Shown here: piece after piece, positions 6,614-11,318 of the stretch
How positions within the stretch are numbered: position 1 is the stretch's first letter
How the letters are laid out: each line of letters opens with the position of its first letter
From: 630D-37 sp037447295
GTDB lineage: Bacteria > Chloroflexota > Anaerolineae > Anaerolineales > Villigracilaceae
Assembly: GCA_037447295.1 (NCBI GenBank)
Contig: JBBIGZ010000088.1
Coordinates: forward strand, 1-11,318
Direction of reading: 5' to 3'
DNA: 11,318 bases
Position numbers and translations under genes: made by a program
The notes under the pieces: model-generated
Told to the model about the DNA's origin: nothing
Databases searched by the model: none
The model's input: the letters and a program-made list of their open reading frames with translations, nothing else

Positions 6614-6811
6614 ATGTTCACTCGATTTGGCATTGAAGAACTGTTGATCCTTTTGGTGATCATTCTTATCCTGTTCGGGCCGGGGCGCATTTCCAAAATA
6701 GCCGGTGAGCTTGGTCAAGGCATTCGGAATTTTAAGGCCGGCCTGAGCGGGGAGGGCAAGAAGGAAGAAAAGCCGGAAGCGGCAAAAGCAACGGCAGAGA
6801 AGAAAGAGTAG
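6614..6811 (+). CDS. tatA: TatA/TatE-type twin-arginine translocase subunit
   Basis: A 65-residue protein with the TatA plan. A short polar N-terminus leads into one membrane helix (about residues 8-21, ELLILLVIILILFGP region). The invariant FG pair follows at the hinge (F21-G22), then an amphipathic helix (about 25-43, ISKIAGELGQGIRNFKAG) and a charged lysine/glutamate tail (48-65). TatA oligomers form the pore through which TatC delivers folded proteins carrying twin-arginine signals. The arginine after FGPG replaces the more usual lysines before the LPELGRSLG-like stretch. The short length is typical of TatA rather than TatB. The start is backed by an AAGGAG ribosome site 9 bases upstream. 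No tatC is in the window, and the next gene is a PP2C-type phosphatase 31 bases downstream, probably in the same transcript. Confidence 0.88.
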   Translation: MFTRFGIEELLILLVIILILFGPGRISKIAGELGQGIRNFKAGLSGEGKKEEKPEAAKATAEKKE

Positions 6812-6842
6812 GTAAAAGGCGCATCTCTTGGAGTGGCGGCGC

Positions 6843-7553
6843 ATGGAAGTGCAGGTTGCCGTTGCTAAAATCAACAAATATGCGACCTCTGAAAGCGGCG
6901 ATACTCTGGAAGTGATCGAACGCCCAAACGGGGGCATTTCAGTCGTTTTAGCCGATGGGCAGACTTCCGGACCGGGAGCGAAAGCCATCTCCATGATGGT
7001 GGTGCGTAAGGTTCTGAGTTTGCTCTCTGAAGGGGTGCGCGATGGAGCGGCGGCTCGCGCCGCATCCGATACCCTCTACACCGAGAAAAAAGGCAAGGTT
7101 TCCTGTACCTTGAATATCCTTTCAGTAGATTTGCAGAGTGGCACGATCGTGCTCACCCGCAACAACCCGGCGCCGGTGTTTATCTGCATGGGGGAAAGCA
7201 TACAGTGCTTGAATAACCCCACACCACCGATCGGTACAGCACGGAACATTCGCCCATCCATCACCGAATTCGATCTCACGCCGGGTTTGACCCTGATCGT
7301 CTGTACTGATGGTCTGATGCATGCCGGAAGTCGTCATGGTCGGACACCGGAGATCGAAATCGTGCTGCGTTCCTTGCTCGAAGAACGTCAGCCGACGCCC
7401 CAAGAGATCGCCGATTCTCTGCTCAATTTGGCACTTACGCTGGATGAAGGCCGTCCGAGCGATGATATTAGCGTTGTGGTCCTAAGCATTTTGCCCGAGG
7501 GAGAGGATAATGTTCGTCGCATGAGCGTGCGACTGCCGATACGCTTTCCATGA
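6843..7553 (+). CDS. SpoIIE/PP2C-type serine-threonine phosphatase domain protein
   Basis: A 236-residue protein consisting essentially of one PPM-family phosphatase domain. Metal-binding landmarks are visible: the first acidic motif VLADGQTSGPGAKA (residues 35-48; D38-G39 binding the metal pair), CTDGLMHAG (154-162; D156) and the closing SDDISVVVL (206-214; D207, D208). The NNPAPVF segment (107-113) matches the central strand of SpoIIE-like enzymes. Such proteins remove phosphate from serine or threonine, often on anti-sigma-factor antagonists, so a partner-switching role is possible but no partner is nearby. There is no sensor or membrane domain. I choose the ATG at 6843, with GGAG 9 bases before it; a TTG at 6828 in the same frame would add five residues and has AAAAGG upstream. 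Its stop overlaps the start of the next gene as ATGA. Confidence 0.85.
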   Translation: MEVQVAVAKINKYATSESGDTLEVIERPNGGISVVLADGQTSGPGAKAISMMVVRKVLSLLSEGVRDGAAARAASDTLYTEKKGKVSCTLNILSVDLQSGTIVLTRNNPAPVFICMGESIQCLNNPTPPIGTARNIRPSITEFDLTPGLTLIVCTDGLMHAGSRHGRTPEIEIVLRSLLEERQPTPQEIADSLLNLALTLDEGRPSDDISVVVLSILPEGEDNVRRMSVRLPIRFP

Positions 7554-7924
7554 GTGCCAAGCGACCGCTGATAGGTGTTGTAGGTCCTTGCGGAGCGGGG
7601 AAATCTACTCTGATTGCCGGTTTGAGTCGGTACGGTTATACCTGTCGCCACATTGCTCAAGAACATTCTTATGTGCCTGACATGTGGTTTCGTCTGAGCC
7701 ATCCAGATGTGTTGATCTTTCTGAACGCTTCCTATGAAACTACCGTTAAGCGCCGTGCTCTGAATTGGACAATGGAGGAGTATCAGGAGCAACAGCGTCG
7801 CCTGGCCCATGCCCGTGCCCATGCCGACCTGATCGTGGAAACCGATGAGTTGAGCATTGAAGAGGTGCTCGGGCGCGTGCTGGAGTTTTTGGAGGGGAAA
7901 GACGAGGGCGCTTACGATGCCTGA
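7550..7924 (+). CDS. Small P-loop NTPase, nucleotide-kinase-like, unknown function
   Basis: A 124-residue protein with a clear Walker A, GPCGAGKST (residues 12-20), at the end of the first beta strand. A predicted second nucleotide-associated strand follows (DVLIFLNASYETTVKRR, about 53-69), then an arginine-rich lid-like stretch (RRALNWTMEEYQEQQRRLAH, 68-87) and a short C-terminal helix. The layout is that of a minimal nucleoside/nucleotide-kinase or dephospho-CoA-kinase-like fold, but it is smaller than those enzymes (usually about 180-220 residues). It also has no recognisable substrate motif. The HSYVPDMW patch (39-46) looks distinctive. The start at 7550 is part of an ATGA overlap with the phosphatase stop, so the two proteins are translationally coupled and probably act together. 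The 3' end overlaps the convergent helicase-domain gene by 13 bp. Function: not known to me. Confidence 0.75.
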   Translation: MSAKRPLIGVVGPCGAGKSTLIAGLSRYGYTCRHIAQEHSYVPDMWFRLSHPDVLIFLNASYETTVKRRALNWTMEEYQEQQRRLAHARAHADLIVETDELSIEEVLGRVLEFLEGKDEGAYDA

Positions 7925-9573
7925 TCTTTTCTTCGATCCTCCACCAGCCAGCCCAACGTAAGGAGCACTTCGAGTAACTTTCGTTCGTTGCCGCGGGGGA
8001 TGATGAAGGCTTTGGAGCCGAGGGATTCGCCCAGGAAGCGTGCCGCAGGGGAGCGACGCAGGGCTTCGGCCAGCTGTTCATCTCCTAGGCGCAAGATGAC
8101 GTGCTCTTCCAGGGTCATTTCCGCACCGCGTTGCCCCCAGCGTTCCAGGGCTTTGAGCAGGTTCGGGGGGAGTTCGGCAGCGCTGTTTTGCCGCAGGAGG
8201 GGGATGAGGTGTTCGATTTTCAATCCCTGACGGGCAGCACGCTGCAGCGAGGCTACAGTGATGCGATAGCGGTATTCTCCTCGTACAAGGCCTTCCCATT
8301 CGGCCATGCGCGCCAGCAGGTAGCGCACCTTGCGCGGCACTTGCGGCGAGAGGCGCAAGCCCCCTTGAGATGTGACGCTGATTTTTCCATCTTCTGCCGT
8401 GAAGGGCAGGTTACCCTGTAGTTCCAGCCGGTAGCCTTCTTCCGAAGGTTGCAATCGCCAGGCGGGGTGGATGCGAAAGGCGATGATTTCTTCATCGGCG
8501 GAAGGGGCGGCGCGTTCCACGATGCCCAGCATGGGCAATAGTTCGAGCAGGAAGAAGCGCAGGAGCGCCCCTTCGACTTCATCCCAGCTGCTGAAGCCGC
8601 GTAGGAAGCGTCCATCGGCACGGCGGCGGATGAACCAGGAATCGTAATCGCCGGCGGGACGCTGAAAATCGGGAAATTGCTCTTTGACCGCCTGAACAAA
8701 TGAAGGCAGATGCCACCATTCGCCGGGGGGCAAGGCGGCTAAGAAGCTCAGAATGCGTTGACGAGTTTCCCAGGCCGGGTTTTGCCATTCTCCCTCAAAG
8801 AGCAAATGAGTCAGGAGACGTAGTTCGTTGAAGGTGCGACTCTGTAACCAGACCTGGTGCAGGAAGCTCAGCGCTTGTGGCCGCGGCATTTCGAGAAAGG
8901 CGCGGACGGCTTCTCCTTGAACTTCGCCTTGGTGCGTGAGGCCGGCGGTTTCCAGCAGGGCCTGCATGACGGTGAGGGGGTAGCGCCAATTTTCCTTTTG
9001 CAGGTCGCGTCCCAGGCGCAGGGCGGCCAGGAGGGTGGTGAGTTCATCCAGGAGGGCATCGCTAAAGGGCAAAAGATAGCCGCGTTCGGAGGTCCGCGCC
9101 GGGCGACCGAGTTCCGGGATGGCGATCGGCTCTTCCGGGAAGAGGGGGCGCAGGAGGGGGAGAAGATCATCGGGGATGTAGGCGAATTCCTGAGGGCCAG
9201 AGGAGGTATCGAAGAAGGCGCGTGCCAACAGGGCGTGATAGTAAAGCACTTCGGAAGCCGAGATCGGGTGACGATGGGGTTGCTCCCGCTCGCGGCGCGC
9301 CGGCCCCATGCTACGGATTTCGCCAAAGCGGCGGCTGAAGGCGGCCCAAGGCAGGCGCCCACCGGCTTTGACGAGCGCCCGCAAAGCCTCTTTTGCTTCG
9401 GCGGGGAAGGAGGCTACTTTCGCCGCGATCCGCTCCGGGTCCATCAACGAGTGCGCAATCGCTTCGGTGGCAGCCGCAGTTTCGGAGGGCAGCGAAGCGA
9501 TTTCCCAGAGATCGGCTACGAGGGTGAGGTGTTCTCTGTCTTGACCATAAAGGGATTGAACCAGCGCAGGCAT
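7912..9573 (-). CDS. Helicase-associated (XPB/Ssl2-like, Helicase_C_3-type) domain protein without a motor
   Basis: A 553-residue, mostly helical protein. The C-terminal third matches the pattern of XPB/Ssl2-like helicase-associated domains. The order is YRITVASLQRAARQGLKIEH (about 436-455), then LPPNLLKALERW (468-479), then VILRLGD and a closing RKLLEVLLTLGWLVE (531-545). These resemble winged-helix-like modules. No Walker A, DExH box or other helicase motor motif is seen, so it is not expected to unwind DNA by itself. It may bind DNA or act with a separate helicase. Start at 9573: ATG three bases after the lipid kinase stop, no good Shine-Dalgarno, so coupled reinitiation is likely. The tail converges with the P-loop gene (13-bp overlap). 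The role is inferred only from the domain pattern. Confidence 0.7.
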   Translation of the reverse strand: MPALVQSLYGQDREHLTLVADLWEIASLPSETAAATEAIAHSLMDPERIAAKVASFPAEAKEALRALVKAGGRLPWAAFSRRFGEIRSMGPARREREQPHRHPISASEVLYYHALLARAFFDTSSGPQEFAYIPDDLLPLLRPLFPEEPIAIPELGRPARTSERGYLLPFSDALLDELTTLLAALRLGRDLQKENWRYPLTVMQALLETAGLTHQGEVQGEAVRAFLEMPRPQALSFLHQVWLQSRTFNELRLLTHLLFEGEWQNPAWETRQRILSFLAALPPGEWWHLPSFVQAVKEQFPDFQRPAGDYDSWFIRRRADGRFLRGFSSWDEVEGALLRFFLLELLPMLGIVERAAPSADEEIIAFRIHPAWRLQPSEEGYRLELQGNLPFTAEDGKISVTSQGGLRLSPQVPRKVRYLLARMAEWEGLVRGEYRYRITVASLQRAARQGLKIEHLIPLLRQNSAAELPPNLLKALERWGQRGAEMTLEEHVILRLGDEQLAEALRRSPAARFLGESLGSKAFIIPRGNERKLLEVLLTLGWLVEDRRKDQAS

Positions 9574-9576
9574 AGA

Positions 9577-10491
9577 TCAAGAAGCAACGCGCAGGGCTCC
9601 CGGCATAACTTCTACTTCTAGGTGGTGCAGGCGGGTGCCAAAACCGCTAAAGACTTCACCATCGGCATGAATATAGAGGGGACGATCGGAGGTGAGTTTG
9701 AGTTGGCGGAAGGTGCCCAGGCGTACCTGCGGGAAACGCGCTTGGGTGCCGTTCATGAATTCGGGGATCAGGCGGAACATCATGGGACGGGAGACTTTGG
9801 AGACGAGGGCGTAATCGAGGATGCCGTCATCCGGGCGAGCGTTTGGAGCAACGTGGAAGCCACCACCTTCGCGCGGGCCGTTGCAGAGGGTAAGCATGAG
9901 CGCGGAGAGTTCGATGGTTTCGGCGTCGGTTGCGATGTGCAGCTTCATGGGGTCGAAGTTGAGCAGGATGGTTTGTATGACGGCGACGAAGTACATGAGG
10001 AAGCCGCGCAGGAGCGGGAGGCGGTGGGAACGTAGGTTGACGACGCCATCAAACCCGATGCCGAGGGTGTTATCGAAATATTCTTCGCGCCTGAGGTCAT
10101 CGCGCACGCGCCCGACATCTACCGGGCGGGGGTCGCCGATCAGGGCACGGCGCAGGGCCTCGACGGGGCGTGTGGGGACGCCGATGGCGCGGGCGAAATC
10201 GTTGCCGGACCCGAGAGGTACGACGCCGAGGATCGGGCGACGTTCTGGGGGGAGTTGCATGAGGCCATTGAGGACCTCGTGCACGGTGCCATCGCCACCG
10301 ATGGCGATCACCCGTTCGTAGCCTTCTTCTCCGGCCTGGCGGGCCAGCTCGGTGGCATGGGTGGGGTAAACAGTGCCGCTCCAATCCGCGCCGCCGTATT
10401 CTTCGATGATCGGGCGCAAATCGGAGGCGGCGCGCCAGGCATTGCCCATATCAGCCATGGGGTTGAGGATGAGTTTGATCTTTCGCTTCAT
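9577..10491 (-). CDS. Diacylglycerol/sphingosine-type lipid kinase (DgkB/YegS family)
   Basis: A 304-residue soluble lipid kinase of the DAGK-catalytic superfamily. ATP and substrate landmarks: a first NP motif (LILNPMADMGNA, 7-18) in place of the usual NPxSG, GGDGTVHEVLNGL (65-77), PLGSGNDFARAIG (92-104), the C-terminal GGGFHVAPNARPDDGILD block (209-226) and HADGE (275-279) with the metal/catalytic acidic residues. It phosphorylates diacylglycerol or a related lipid alcohol. The exact lipid cannot be read from the sequence. Length (about 300) is normal for bacterial members. Start: GAGG lies 6 bases before the ATG at 10491, 19 bases after the hydrolase stop, so the genes form one operon with the helicase-domain gene. 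A hydrolase plus lipid kinase suggests membrane-lipid turnover. Confidence 0.93.
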   Translation of the reverse strand: MKRKIKLILNPMADMGNAWRAASDLRPIIEEYGGADWSGTVYPTHATELARQAGEEGYERVIAIGGDGTVHEVLNGLMQLPPERRPILGVVPLGSGNDFARAIGVPTRPVEALRRALIGDPRPVDVGRVRDDLRREEYFDNTLGIGFDGVVNLRSHRLPLLRGFLMYFVAVIQTILLNFDPMKLHIATDAETIELSALMLTLCNGPREGGGFHVAPNARPDDGILDYALVSKVSRPMMFRLIPEFMNGTQARFPQVRLGTFRQLKLTSDRPLYIHADGEVFSGFGTRLHHLEVEVMPGALRVAS

Positions 10492-10510
10492 GAGTCCTCG
10501 CGAGTGGAGT

Positions 10511-11272
10511 CTAGGATTGTGATTGTAAGAAGGTGTGAACGGCCTCTTTTACTGCTTGAGGCTGTTCGAGCATGAGCATGTGACCGGCGTTTTCAATCAT
10601 CCGCAGTTGCGCGTTCGGCAAATTTTTGGCCAGGAATTCAGAGAAGCGAGGTGGGGTCATGCGGTCTTCTGTGCCACAGAGGATGAGAGTGGGGTGTGGG
10701 ATCTCTGCCAGGCGGTCGCGTATATCGAAGCGATCGCAGGCGAGAAAATCAGCGTGGAAGGTGGCCGGTGGGGTTTGGCGCATGTGCTGGGCGGCCAGGT
10801 CTTTGAGCGCCTGGGGGGCATTCGGGCCAAAGCCCCATTCCAAGAGGGTCTGGATGGCCTGTTCGAGGGTTTGCGGTTGTTTTGTCCATTCCAGGAGCGA
10901 GGGGTGCACGCGCAGGCGGGCGCCGCTGCCGATCAGGATCAAGGAGCGGACGCGATCGGCGTAATCCAGGGCCAAGGTGAGGGCGATGGCACTGCCCATG
11001 GAGTGTCCAACGATCACGGCAGGCGGCAGGTTAAGGGCTTGCATCCATTCGGCCACCCGCGCGGCATAGGCGGCGATCGAGTCACAGGCGGGGGGAGTGG
11101 ATCGCCCATGGCCGGGCAGGTCGATGGTATAGACTGTGCGTCCGCCGAGTCGCCTGAGCAGCGGAGGCCAGGAGAGACGGCTCCCACCGGCACCATGCAA
11201 AAGCAGGATGGGGGAGGCATTTCCTGGGGCCGGCGAAAGGGTGTAGTAGATGGAAGCCGCATAGGGGGACAT
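10511..11272 (-). CDS. Alpha/beta hydrolase
   Basis: A 253-residue single-domain alpha/beta hydrolase. The oxyanion region is LLLHGAGGSRLSW (23-35), the strand-turn DLPGHGRS follows at 51-58, and the nucleophile elbow GHSMGS (89-94) holds S91. The acid is D203 in GTEDRMTP and the base H231 in ENAGHMLMLEQP, so the full catalytic triad is visible. It probably hydrolyses an ester or similar bond; the substrate is not predictable. No signal peptide. The ATG at 11272 has no good ribosome site, and the frame stays open upstream to the window edge, so the true N-terminus could be longer or coupled to a gene outside the window. It is the first visible gene of the minus-strand operon that continues with the lipid kinase. 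Confidence 0.9.
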   Translation of the reverse strand: MSPYAASIYYTLSPAPGNASPILLLHGAGGSRLSWPPLLRRLGGRTVYTIDLPGHGRSTPPACDSIAAYAARVAEWMQALNLPPAVIVGHSMGSAIALTLALDYADRVRSLILIGSGARLRVHPSLLEWTKQPQTLEQAIQTLLEWGFGPNAPQALKDLAAQHMRQTPPATFHADFLACDRFDIRDRLAEIPHPTLILCGTEDRMTPPRFSEFLAKNLPNAQLRMIENAGHMLMLEQPQAVKEAVHTFLQSQS

Positions 11273-11318
11273 AGATGAGGCCGGTGTTACTTTTGGAAAA
11301 ATTGCAGAGCCAGTCGCA

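Noticed and set aside
8857..9621. A 254-residue plus-strand open frame opposite the helicase-domain gene
   Set aside because: Glycine/glutamate/phenylalanine-rich shadow typical of a GC-rich antisense strand; no motifs and no ribosome site.
10535..11278. A 247-residue plus-strand open frame opposite the alpha/beta hydrolase
   Set aside because: Antisense shadow of a gene with a complete catalytic triad.
11287..11318. Possible C-terminal end of a further minus-strand gene (reads LALQFFQK then stop)
   Set aside because: Only nine codons are visible, too little to support a gene, though it would fit an upstream operon member.

Overview
This window looks like chromosomal DNA from a moderately GC-rich, non-model bacterium. 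The mix of genes (a divergent YchF-type GTPase, a motorless XPB/Ssl2-like helicase-domain protein, a stand-alone SpoIIE-type phosphatase next to a TatA-like gene, tandem SDR-DUF2867 proteins) reminds me most of Chloroflexota (Anaerolineae-like). That placement is an inference from gene content, not proven here. Gene density is normal and I see no CRISPR array, insertion sequence or prophage.

Layout. 1-255 (minus) is the N-terminal part of an ABC transporter ATPase cut by the window edge, with a plausible promoter just upstream of it. 325 to about 1040 (minus) is the wreck of an MFS transporter gene, readable only by switching frame at least four times and lacking its N-terminal half. About 1041-1357 holds no convincing gene. 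1358-2416 (minus) is a YchF/OLA1-family GTPase. Divergent from it is a compact tRNA-Leu(CAA) unit with promoter, tRNA and hairpin terminator (2418-2597). It is followed by a 39-residue single-pass membrane protein with a near-perfect Shine-Dalgarno (2636-2755).

2913-6495 (minus) is a three-gene operon read as panB, then an SDR-DUF2867 protein, then a shorter and diverged paralogue. The genes are separated by 5 bp and by an ATGA stop/start overlap. From the panB upstream region a divergent plus-strand operon runs from 6614 to 7924. It encodes a TatA-like protein, a SpoIIE/PP2C-type serine phosphatase and a small P-loop kinase-like protein, the last two joined by another ATGA overlap. It converges with, and overlaps by 13 bp, a second minus-strand operon (7912-11272). 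That operon reads alpha/beta hydrolase, then diacylglycerol/lipid kinase, then motorless helicase-domain protein.

Working together: PanB gives one step of pantothenate/CoA synthesis, and the SDR pair probably performs an undefined NAD(P)-linked reaction. The TatA-phosphatase-P-loop set may be a small regulatory module. The hydrolase and lipid kinase suggest lipid handling. The least ordinary items are the phosphatase/P-loop pair, the small membrane protein behind the tRNA terminator, and the decayed transporter.
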